Below, piece by piece: positions 32,390-42,326 of a stretch of DNA of 64,000 bases (its first letter is position 1; every line of letters starts with the position of its first letter). Source of the stretch: Erythroxylum novogranatense (lineage: Eukaryota; Streptophyta; Magnoliopsida; Malpighiales; Erythroxylaceae); assembly GCA_029891385.1 (NCBI GenBank), contig CM057227.1, positions 95,504,818 through 95,568,817 on the forward strand. Reading direction: 5' to 3'. The notes beneath the pieces were generated by a model. The model was not told the DNA's origin. It saw only the letters and a program-made list of their open reading frames with translations, and did not search any database. Made by a program: the position numbers and the translations under genes.

Positions 32390-33320
32390 CTGTTCATTTC
32401 TGGTCCAATTTTGACCCTGTAGATGACAGAATCTATCTTCAAGTCTTCATGAAAGTTTTAGATTTTGAAGTTCTCTTTTGAATCATCCAAGAATGACCCT
32501 AATTTGATATCTCTAGAGTAGGTTATGCTAATTATTCTAAATAGGTCTTAGACTGAAACTCCTTCTGGGTACTGTTTATCTTGTATTGTCTGGTTCAATT
32601 CTGAAACTTTAGATGACAAAATCTCACTTCAATGTCTTGAATTCTTCTTTCAAACCATTCAAGAATGACCTTGATCTGATATGTCTAGAGAAAGTTATGC
32701 TAATTGTAAAACATCTTTTATGTACTGTTCATAAACTTATTTTGGGTACTGTTCATTTTCTATTGTCTGGTCCAATTCTGACCCTCTAGATGACAAAATC
32801 TTGCTTTGATATCTTCATGAAAGCTGTAGATATTGAAGTCCTCTTTCAAAAAATCTAAGAATGACCTTGATCTGATAACTTTAGAGAAAGTTATGATAAT
32901 TGTAAACTATCTTCTGTGTACTGTTCATAAACTTCTTCTGGGCACTGTTCATCTTGTATGGTCTAATCCAGTTCTGACTCTTTAACTGACAAAATCTTGC
33001 TTTGATGCCTTCATGAAAGTTTTAGACCGTGAAGTTCTCTTTCAAACCATCTAAGATTGAACTTGATCCGATATCTTTAGAGAAAGTTATGCTAATTATA
33101 AAACATCTTCTGTGTACTGTTCATAAACTTCTTCTGGGTACTATATATCTTACATGTTCTATTCCAAGTTTGACCCTCTAGATGACATAATATACCTTCA
33201 AAATCTTCACAAAAGTTGAATATCTCGAAGCTCTCTTTGAAACCATCCTAAAATGACCTTAATTCAACACCTATGGAGAACATTATGCAAATTGTCCTGA
33301 AACAGGTTCAATATGATTGA
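32390..33320 (+). repeat. Five-copy 170-200-bp repeat inside solo LTR 1
   Basis: Units open with an ACTGTTCATYTTGTATTGTC-like phrase (32390, 32572, 32743, 32944, 33139), continue with GATGACAAAATCT and CTTCATGAAAGTT, and close with GAGAAAGTTATGCTAATT. Divergence between units shows that the tandem expansion is old. Confidence 0.75.
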
Positions 33321-33728
33321 GGACAAAACCTTGTTTGATTCTTTTGGTCATAACTTTATTATCCGACCTCCAAACGAAGTGATTCTTATACCAATAGATT
33401 CCTAACACATTTACCTACCTCTCCATAAATTTTTGTAGCTTTTGACATTGAATTGAAAAAGATTTATTGAATCAAGTTAAGGGTATCAGATGGAAGAGTA
33501 TGAATTGGACATTTTTACTGAACATATTTTAGTATTTTGATGGCATCTTGATCTGTAAAGCTTCGAATGAGATCATTATTATTTTTGAATAAACTAGAGA
33601 CATAGAGTTATAAATTATATAAAGGAATTGAATTTTAATTAAGTCCTTAAGACTTTCAATTTCTAGATGTAAGTTGAACATAGAATAATTGCTTAAGTAT
33701 AATAAAAATTCAAAAATGGGCCCCAACA

Positions 33729-33963
33729 CTTATAGTATCAGAGAATGAAGATGAAACGAGGGCGATTAATGAGAGTTCCTTGAAATAACCCTATAGGATA
33801 ATATGCTCACGCTTTATGACTCTGAATGTTAGGCTCCAGAATCAGGGTCCAACATGTGTGATATCAGAGTGTAAAGATGAATTGATCATGGTTAAGGAGA
33901 TTACTTTGGTATTTGCTCACGTCTTATGATTCCGATGTTGGGCTCTGGAAACGTGGTCCAACA
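33729..33963 (+). repeat. Duplicated LTR-end units, each with a TATCAGAG motif
   Basis: After CCCCAACA (33721-33728) come two related units, 33729-33854 and 33855-33963. Each begins with a spacer plus TATCAGAG (as in an initiator-Met primer site), then AAGATGAA, GCTCACG, TTATGA and a 28-nt terminal hairpin with arms TGTTRGGC and GTCCAACA. The repeat therefore contains a primer-site-like motif inside what is flanked as an LTR. Confidence 0.65.
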
Positions 33964-35370
33964 ATTGAAGTGGTAGATAATGATGCAAGGCATCAAGGCA
34001 CTAGATCTAATTGTCTACACTAAGGTCTCCCTTTTTGTGTATTCTCCGTGTGCAAGCAAATAACGTCTGCAACTTCTCCCAGATCAAGATCAGCAATATC
34101 CCATTTATGACAAGGAAAGTCATTTCTATAAGAGTTATATCTAACAAGTTGCCCAAAATTTCCTCAGTAAGTAGAATCTCACACTCATATACCCAAGAAA
34201 CAATTGCCAAATTTCCATCAACTACATATTTTATCATATGTGTATACAAAGATCTAACAAAATAATCACTCATTGTCTCATCCAAATTCAAAAAATGAGA
34301 AATAGGAATACCAATTTTATCAAACATAAGTAGAGGCAAAATGCATCTAACAACCACTTTTCGCTTCTTATAGCACATTTTGAATCTTGCTTCAACTTCC
34401 ATTGATTTAAACACCTTGATCGATGCTGAAGGCTCTCCTTTCTTCTGTACTAAGGCTTTCATGTTCTTGACAGTTTCTCCTTGGGAATTTCTTCCAACAA
34501 AGTTTCTTCAAAAGTTAGTTCATCACAAACAATAGGATCCTCTATAGGCTCTTCAATTATAGTCTCCTTTTCTTTTCTTATTTCTTCTCTCTTTCTTTTC
34601 TGAGACGCTTCTTCTTCCCTCGGTTCAGCATTAGGGCTCTTTTCTTTTTTAGGCATTTTCTTACCCTACTTTAGAATACTTCCTTTGATTATTGGTCTTT
34701 TTACTAATCAAATAAGCTCATCATCTGAATCAGCATTAACGATGATCTAATATTTTTTAGGCAATTTTTGACCCGTGGAACTAGGTCAAGGAGTAGTCGA
34801 TGATGGAGCTGCAAAGATATTAGGGTTAAGAGTAGGTGGAAAAAGAGTAGGCAGAGAAGGAGAAGGTGATGTCGATCTTGAAATCGAAGAAGAATGAAGT
34901 TGTACCTTCTTCATTAACTCCCCTTTACTTGAAACTCATCTCACAAAAGTATGTTTTTCTTCACTTGGAAAATTTTCTTCTTCTTCTTCTTCATCTTTTT
35001 CTAATGATCTAAGGTTTATTTCATTAGAAGTTTCTTCACCAGAGTCAGAAATATATTATTGCTTGATATTTGATTCATCGTATCCGATGAATGAATCAGA
35101 GTTTGATTATTCAAGAAGAGATAACGAGGCCAATTTTTTTTTCTTTCTCTCATATAGAGTTTCCTAAAGAGATGCCTCTAAAAGTTGAGGCTTTTTGATA
35201 AAAGTGATAGAAACAAGTTTAACAGAAGTGTTTAGTGATCCTATTATTGGTGAAAGAGAAGAAGATTTAGAAATAAGAGTTTCAGACTCTTGTTCATGGT
35301 AGACAGTTTCGCTATAACTAGTAGTAGATGTTGGAGATTTCTTTAGGCCTTTGGACTTTGTTCATGCCAT
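33964..35370 (-). pseudogene. N-terminal part of the SIRE env-like ORF
   Basis: The ATG at 35370 lies 456 nt after the pol stop. The first codons give MA, a TGA, then TKSKGLKKSPTSTTSYSETV. The reading continues through serine-rich and acidic segments (34930-35040) and 34459-34656 (MPKKEKSPNAEPREEEASQK), then the conserved domain at 34007-34462 (FFVRSLYTHMI-like DYFVRSLYTHMIKYVVDG). At least six stops interrupt it. The frame ends at solo LTR 1 and resumes at 30051. This ORF2 type is diagnostic of SIRE/Maximus elements. Confidence 0.7.
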
Positions 35371-35826
35371 TATAAAAAAAAATAAAGAATGCTGAGATTT
35401 ATTGAAGAGATTTATAAAGAAGAAAGCGAGATGTAATGAGTGTTAAAAATAGGAAGAAGAAAGGAATCGTCTTAAGATAACCAAACGATTTTTAAGAAAC
35501 AGTTTCTAAGAGGCAGTTTCTAAAAGATGGTTTTAAGTGAAGATGAATGGTCGCACAAGTTCTCAGGGGTATAATCTCTTTCATATCTTTTGTCATTCAC
35601 ATACAAATATTTATCAATACAGTGGGCCTGTTTTCAAAAACTATAATGACATTGTTTAGTGATCACGACTTTTAGAATAAAAATTAATTTCCCCTTTTTA
35701 ACTAATAAGTGCTTTTCAAGTAACCCATTTGAATTGATAGGAGCCTTCTTAACAGAAAGAGCCTGCTAATATCTGCAAAACAAAGTAGCATAACATTTTC
35801 AAGCAGAGTTAAATGTCTGATAATTT
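35371..35826. other. Spacer between pol and the env-like ORF
   Basis: 456 bp without an open frame. It contains a copy of the AGGCTCCT word that also recurs in the SIRE-like LTR (near 28065 and 28115). Confidence 0.5.
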
Positions 35827-36400
35827 TCACATGCTAAGCTCTTTATGTAATAAACAAAATCTATCCTCTGCAAGTGGCTTAGTGAAAATATTAGCTACTT
35901 GATTTTCTATATTAACATGCAATAGTTCAATAGTCCCTTCTAAGACATGATCTCTAAGAATATGATGTTTAACTTCTCTATGCTTAGTCTTAGAATGATG
36001 AATAGGATTTTTGGATAGGTTAATTGCATATTTATTCTTACATAATATAGGAATATGATTGAAGTTTAGAGAAAAATCTTGAAGTTGATATTTCATCTAT
36101 AAGATTTGAGCACAACAACAAGTAGCTACTATATATTTAGCTTTAGTTATGGAGAGTGTTATGCAATTTTGTTTCTTTTAGGACTAAGAAACTAAACTTT
36201 CTTCAATAAATTGACAGTAGCCACTTGTGCTTTTTCTTATCAACCTTAACACATAACAATAGCCAACTATGTCAAATGAATCAGTTTTTGAATACCATAA
36301 ACCAAAATCTATAGGAGGTAGGGTAGTTACTGAAGATTTACTCAAATTTAATATATCTAGCATGAACTGTGAGCTATACCCGGATAGCATGAAAAATCTT
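35827..36400 (-). pseudogene. pol: Copia RNase H, C-terminal part (SIRE-like)
   Basis: 36184-36390 encodes LWYSKTDSFDIVGYCY and RKSTSGYCQF. 35827-36096 encodes LCKNKYAINLSKNPIHHSKT, REVKHHILRDHV and VANIFTKPLAEDRF, the invariant tail of Ty1-copia RNase H. Stops near 36183 and 36097 separate them. Upstream sequence up to 37597 is foreign. Confidence 0.85.
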
Positions 36401-37435
36401 AACTACCTATTCTTCATCCATAACTTCTCTTCCCAACTGTGAATAGATTCTCTACTTGTCTTGGAATTTAGTGTAGTTAAGTGAGTTGGCCAGGAATAAT
36501 CCAATGGGCTTTAAAACTCAAAATTGTAGAGCTAAAAGGAACTAGAAGTTATTCAAGCTAAGCATTGGAGCTATAATCAACTATTTATAGAAAGAGAGGA
36601 ATGTTATAGCCATAGATGTCAATGCTATATAGTAAAAGATCTTAATACATATTACAATTGTAGTTATTGCCAAAGAATTACATAATAAAATTAGCCCAAA
36701 AAGGAGGTACAAATGGTGTTTATAACTCTTGCAATATTTTGAAACCTATTGTCCATATGTATATCTAATCGTTTGTTTGGTAGGGTGGATATTGGTATTG
36801 ATTTTTTTGGTTATGTACTAAACTTTTCTTTAAATGCAATTTTACTTATCTTTAAAAAAAGATTGTTAAGTGCTTTAGTATTTTTAAATCAAATTATAAT
36901 ACTTGATGGATTGAGTTTGGATGTAACACTTATGTTACTAATAAACCGAGGAAATTCTTTATAACCTAGACCATAAATTCAATGAAAAGTTTGTATCCAT
37001 AAGAAATAGATTCAAAGCTCTAATTAAAACTATTCAAACCTACTTTTTATTTTATATATTTGACATCATTTATATCTTCTTCAAATTTTTATATTCCTAT
37101 TATTTCTTGAAACTTAGTTTCTTTCTCAAAATTTGATTATTCTCAAAATTTGATTCTATTAGATATTCTTTTAAGTTTGCTCATAAATGTTTTAATTTGT
37201 TCAAACATAATTGCCTTATTGGTTATATTTTTAATGGTTTTACAAATTAAAGCTTGATAATATTTTGATGAAACCATGTTGATCTTGTATCAACATTTTG
37301 GTACTATAAGGGATTTCATAAGTGAAACATCTAATCGCATAAACATTTGGGTCACATATTTGAAGAAATACTGGTTATATTAGTAAAGAATAAAATCTTT
37401 TTAAATTTGCATTTTACTATTCTTGGAATTTATGT
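36401..37435. other. Unexplained sequence replacing the RT core
   Basis: About 1 kb that is not SIRE pol on the minus strand. It is AT-rich with only short open frames (for example 36749-36964). Together with 37436-37596 it may be a relic of a plus-strand insertion. No terminal repeats were found. Confidence 0.45.
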
Positions 37436-37596
37436 GGATTTTATTAAAGGAAATAAGATGAAATACACAGTTAAGAAAGAAACCACAAGAAACACATAGC
37501 TACATGAAATTATACATATTAATATATGTGAGCCTTTCGATGTGACATCATTTGGTAGAGATAAAGTTTTCAGCATATTTGAATAATAAGTAAATC
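37436..37596 (+). pseudogene. Fragment of copia integrase, plus strand
   Basis: The plus strand reads FIKGNKMKYTVKKETTRNT, stop, LHEIIHINICEPFDVTSFGR. This resembles the pre-integrase to integrase junction (KGK...H.D.CGP) of Ty1-copia. It lies opposite in orientation to the surrounding element. Confidence 0.5.
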
Positions 37597-38160
37597 ATTT
37601 TTCTTCCCCTTAATGAATGGATTTTTATTTATCTTTCCTCTTTCAAAGTTATTCTTAAGCAAAAAGTTACTTAACCTATCATACCAAGCTCGAGGAGCCT
37701 ACTTTAGACCAGGCAATGCTTTTGTCAACTTCATCACATAATCGGGATGGTCTATATTCTCAAAACCTAAAGGTTGCTTAATAAAGAATTATTCATTAAT
37801 ATATCCATTTAGAAAAGCACTTTTGACGTCCATTTGGTATAATTTTTATAACATACAAAGGAAAGTAAAATTATGATAAATTCTAGTCTAGCAACAGGAG
37901 CATAAGTTTCTTCAAAATCAATACCTTTCTATTGATTATAGCCTTGAGCTATAAGTCTACCTTTATTTCTTACCACCTTACCGTTTTCATCAAGTTTGTT
38001 TTGAAAAAGCCAACGAGTTCCAATAATTGACTTGTTTTGTCAATAAGGTACTAAATTCCAAACTCGGTTCTTGTTAAACTGGTTCAATTCATCTTTCATG
38101 GCTATAGTCCAACTTTCATCAGTAAGTGCCTCTTGTATAGTTTTTGGTTCTAATTATGAA
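37597..38160 (-). pseudogene. pol: Copia reverse transcriptase, N-terminal half (SIRE-like)
   Basis: On the minus strand: EALTDESWTIAMKDELNQFN, NRVWNLVPY, SIIGTRWLFQNKLDENGKVV, RNKGRLIAQGYNQ and GIDFEETYAPVARLE, the conserved start of copia RT, then NYTKWTSKVLF in place of the QMDVKSAFLNG box with frameshifts. Several stops are present. The palm with the YxDD box is missing. Confidence 0.82.
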
Positions 38161-38707
38161 ACGAAGGCAACATAATTGTTTTTGAAAGAGGATCTAGTTC
38201 TTAAACTTTTAGAAGACTCTCCTATAATGTAGAGAAGTGTATCAAGACCTTTCCATTCTTTTGGTGTCCTTCTGTTATAAATATCTGGTGTCCTTTGTTG
38301 AGTAGGTTCTTGTTCAGATGTATACGAAAAAGGAGCCTTTTCTATCCTAGCTTCAAAAGGACCCTCTTGATCTGGTAATTTTGAAGGCATTATAGGTGCA
38401 ATTTGTGGAGTATTTTTAGGAGCCAAATTTATGTTCTTCATCATCTGAATCAGCAACTATTGTTAATGGTAGTGCTTCATCAAATCCTACACGTATTGAT
38501 TCTTTTATCCTCTTGGTTCTTTTGTTATAAACTCTAAATCTTTTGCTCATAGTGCTGTATCCCAGAAAAATAGCTTCATCAGATCTTACATCAAAATTTC
38601 CAAGGTTTTCCTTACCATTATTTAAAACAAAAAACTTGTAACCAAAAGCCTGAAAGTAGGAAACATTTGGTTTTCTTCCTTTCCATAATTCATAGGCGGT
38701 CTTTATT
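38161..38707 (-). pseudogene. pol: Copia integrase C-terminus and linker (SIRE-like)
   Basis: KTAYELWKGRKPNVSYFQAF, then FFVLNNGKENLGNFDVRSDE and AIFLGYSTMSKRFRVYNKRT is the C-terminal integrase signature. An acidic linker with SDDEEHKFGS, then proline-rich sequence, leads to RT. The frame is cut at KTAYELW by solo LTR 2; at most some 20 codons of upstream sequence can be traced at 43155-43175. Confidence 0.85.
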
Positions 38708-41700
38708 TGTTGGACCCCGATCTTTAATTGGAATTTAGAAATAGTAAATGAAATTGAATGAGTGTTTTGTTTAAGTATTATGTTATAGATGAAATTATGC
38801 TTTAAGGAAATTTTGAGAAAAGAATTATGAGTTTTCAATGTATTTGATAATTGTGGAGATTTGTATGGGTTATGAAAGTTTAAGCGAATGAATTGATTGA
38901 AAAGTTAGTAGAAAATCAAGAAATAAAGAGAAAAGTGAGAGAATTTGAAAAATTAAGAAAGTTGACTTTTGGAGATAGAAAGTTTGACTTGAGAGTTGAC
39001 TTTTTGTTTGAGGCAAAATTTGAGAAAACTGTCTTCTGGAAACTTGTATTTTATGTCAAGAGCTTTCTGTAGCCATAAATTTTGATATTTTTCGATATCG
39101 GAAGTGAGAGTTATGATCAGTCAAAGTTCGCTTAAAGTTTGACTTTTTGAGTAAAAAGTTGACTTTTTGATTTAGGCAAAATTCAAGAAAATGATCAACA
39201 TGAAAATTGTAGCCTCTGTCGAGAGCTTTTTGTGGACATAAAGTTTGTTATTTTTCGATGTCGGGATTGAGAGATATGAATTTCTGAAGATATGCTTTGT
39301 TTTGAAAAAGCTATTAAGTATAGATTTGTGTGTTCTATGCTTCGAGGCCACTCGTCGTATAGATTTAGTTTGAATAAGAGTAAGTGGTCTTCATAAAAGT
39401 TTTATATGATGTTTTTATCTTTCTATTGATATAAAGTTTGAAATTTTTCGATATCGAGACTAGGAGTTATGAGCGATTAAAAATTGGAAGTTGTTTAGGA
39501 AAAGCTGTTTTGGACAGAATCTTTAATTGAGGTTTTGACCTCTTTCAAAACCTAATTTGATTTTGAGTACTTCAGGGAAGTTGTAGAGCTTCCTTTGATC
39601 TTTTTATTGACACCAAATTTGTCAAATTCCGAGTTCGGGACCGAGAGATATGATTTTTGAAAGGTTCGGTTTTGAAGTTCCGCTACTTTGTTTTTTTATC
39701 CGATCCCTTTCGTAATCTTTTGCTTATAATTCCTTCGTCCGACATCCGATTGATTTGATTCTCGAAGCGTTGGATTCCTAAGACAATTAATTTTATTTTC
39801 TTGAAGAATTATGATTTTTAGGAGATTAAATGGAAAGATATTGATTGAACCAAAGTAAGAGATTTGGTTATAGGTTATAAGTTGGATAATTTTCTGAACA
39901 TGGTTCGGTATTTTGCGAATTTAGGGAGCTGTACAACTCCGATTGAGTTGATTATTAAGGGAAAATAAATTTAAGATATGGGGCTACAAATCATGTGAAG
40001 TGATCGAAATTTAAGTTCATCCCTAAGATTGTTAATTTCTGGAATGAAGTTATGTTAATGTTCAGTCTCGGAGTTTGTGAAGGTCCGATAGTATTTTGGC
40101 TATAAATTCTTCGTTTCTGATCCGAATTGACCTTGGTCAGTGTCGTTGGATTTGTATGATCTAGAGGAACAATTTTCAAGAAGAAAGTTTGTCCAAATTA
40201 TTTCGTTTGGATGCTTGAAAACAGGACACAAGTAGTCAGTTTTTCAAGTTCCTGCAGGGGCAATTTTGGAAATAGGCAAATAAGTGAGGGGTAACTTGGT
40301 CATTTGTGCCCCATTTTAATGACATGGCATAAAAATCAGATGGGTGTCGTTTGGAAGAGAAGAACCACGATTATTCAAGAGAAAATAAAAGAAAGAATAA
40401 GAAGAGAATGGAGAGAAGAGGTTTTCGTATGGAGAAAGAAGAAAGAGTAAGTGGGATTTCGAAATTTTTTGATCTTTGAGCTTGAGTTTTGCTTGGTTTC
40501 AAAGGAAAAAGATGGAGAATGAAGAAAGCTAGCTTTGGGAACCAAGAAATCCGAAAATAGAAGGAGAAAGAGGTAAGAGAAAATTTTCAACTTTGAGTTT
40601 TTGATGAATTTTTGGTTGAGAAACATGGAAAAGGACTTGGGTTTGTGATTTATGAAGTTAATTTTGATGATTATGCCTTAGGTTGTGTTTAATTTTGGAT
40701 GGAATGAATGTCAAAGTTTGAAATTTGGGGGTTTTTGAAATTGTTGCTTTAGATTGCTTGAATTAGTGATGAATTTGAGATATCCTAAGTTAATTTTGAT
40801 GTTTATGTTTTAGGTGAAGTTTAATTTGAAAAATTGTTAATTGGGGGTTTAGGCCAAATTAGAAATTTGGGAATTTTGTGAATTAATGGTGTAGAATCAT
40901 AAATAATAGTAGGAATTGGTGAAATATGAAATCAATTTTGAAAAAATTGTGATTTATGGTATTGAATTTGTGTAAATTAGTTTAGGCCAATTTTGAAAAT
41001 TGGGGATTTTCAAAATTGGAGATTGAAATAGCTTGAATATGTGAGGAATTGATGTTTTCTAAGCTCAATTTGAGAAATTAAGTTAATTATGATATTGAAT
41101 TTGATTGAATTGGTTTAGGTTCAATTTGGAATTTGGGGATTTTAGAAATTAGGTTTAGGTTCAATTTGGAATTTGGGGATTTTAGAAATTAATGATGTAC
41201 ATATCTTGGAATTAGTATGAATTGATGACTTATGCATCAAATTGAAGGATTAAGTTATTTATGAGATTGAATTTTGATGAAATTGCTTTAGGGAATGTTA
41301 AATTGGAAGAAAGAAGAAAGCTTGGGAGCAATTGAGGCACAAAGCAAGTTGTTAGCATGGATATGAGGTAGGTAGTATATTTATATTTTGATTTATAAGC
41401 TATATGTGAATTTTGAAAATTAAAGAAAACAAAATTTGATTTTGATAAATTATTGTTGATAAAATGTTTGAAAAAGGATGTAAATGTTTGAAATTATGAT
41501 TTCGAAGGGTTAAAATGAGTTTTAGAAAATGCAAGAATTATGAAATTCATGGTTTTCAAATTATTTGATTTATGATTTAAATGATTTAAAGAATTAGTGC
41601 ATATATTGTGATGAATTTAATGAATATTTGATTTAAGTGAATTGCATTCGATTTGTTATATGAATTCATGTGGATATATGTTTGTGTCATTTATGACACA

Positions 41701-41876
41701 TTATGATGATATGATATGAAAATTTTAAAGAAAATTAAGATTTCGAAAAGTGCCTTCGGGCAATCTGAAATTCCGTTTTGCTTATGTGCTATGTGGGTTT
41801 GGTTAGGTCCTTTTGTGAGTCAGTGCACTGTCTCTACTTGTTTATAGCCTTCTCCCGGCTGCCCGCAAGTGGCTTA

Positions 41877-41988
41877 GGAGTTCCAATTTCGGACTCCCCT
41901 CCGTTCACGGCTACACTGAACCGCTATGCGGGAAAGTGTAGTACGTCCTGTTCACGGCTGCACAGGATCGCTTTGCGAGACTGTGCAG
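41877..41988 (+). repeat. Tandem two-tier hairpins with compensatory changes, solo LTR 2
   Basis: Hairpin 1 (41911-41941) has outer arms CTACACT/AGTGTAG and inner arms CCGC/GCGG. Hairpin 2 (41958-41988) has outer arms CTGCACAG/CTGTGCAG and inner arms CGC/GCG. Both are preceded by GTTCACGG and followed by TACGTCCTGTT; the period is 47 nt. Differences between the copies preserve pairing. A shorter stem, GGAGT/ACTCC, precedes them at 41877-41897. Confidence 0.8.
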
Positions 41989-42282
41989 TACGTCCTGTTA
42001 GGACCGAAACCAAACCATTTTGAAATGTTATGTGCTTTTTGTTTTTGTTCATATTTGTGATGCATTGAAAATGTGTTGCATTCATGTATGCATGATTTGG
42101 AATGATTTGAGAATTTGAATGAGAAATTGAGCTTTGAAATCGAGAAAATTTTGGAAATTAGTAATAAAGAATTTGAAAATGTGGAAAGTTGAAGAAATAA
42201 GTTTTTGTTGAAAGATTTGCAAAATAACAAATGTTTTGAGAAATGTTTTTGCTTATGTTTCAATTTATAAATATATTATCCA

Positions 42283-42326
42283 CGAACTTCCGAGCTCACC
42301 CCCCCTTTTCATCCCCGTCTCCAGGT
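42283..42326 (+). promoter_or_regulatory. Stem plus pyrimidine tract and CAGGT, solo LTR 2
   Basis: CGAACTTCCGAGCTC is followed by ACCCCCCCTTTTCATCCCC and GTCTCCAGGTT. It is the counterpart of 31491-31532. Confidence 0.5.

Larger units (their letters stand above)
30052..33963 (+). repeat. Solo LTR 1, Ty3-gypsy type, TSD ATTGA
   Basis: It begins TGTTGGCCCC and ends GTGGTCCAACA. The pentamer ATTGA stands on both sides (30047-30051, 33964-33968), and the copia env-like ORF resumes across the gap. There is no coding region. It is homologous to solo LTR 3 (53381-56356, other strand) and shares the ordered hairpin and CAGG blocks with solo LTR 2. Internal structure: a lysine/glutamate-coding purine tract 30318-30560, hairpins 31200-31277, the acceptor-like block 31491-31532, a 20-bp tandem array 32247-32386, five copies of a 170-200-bp repeat 32390-33320, and duplicated terminal units 33729-33963. 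Confidence 0.88.
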
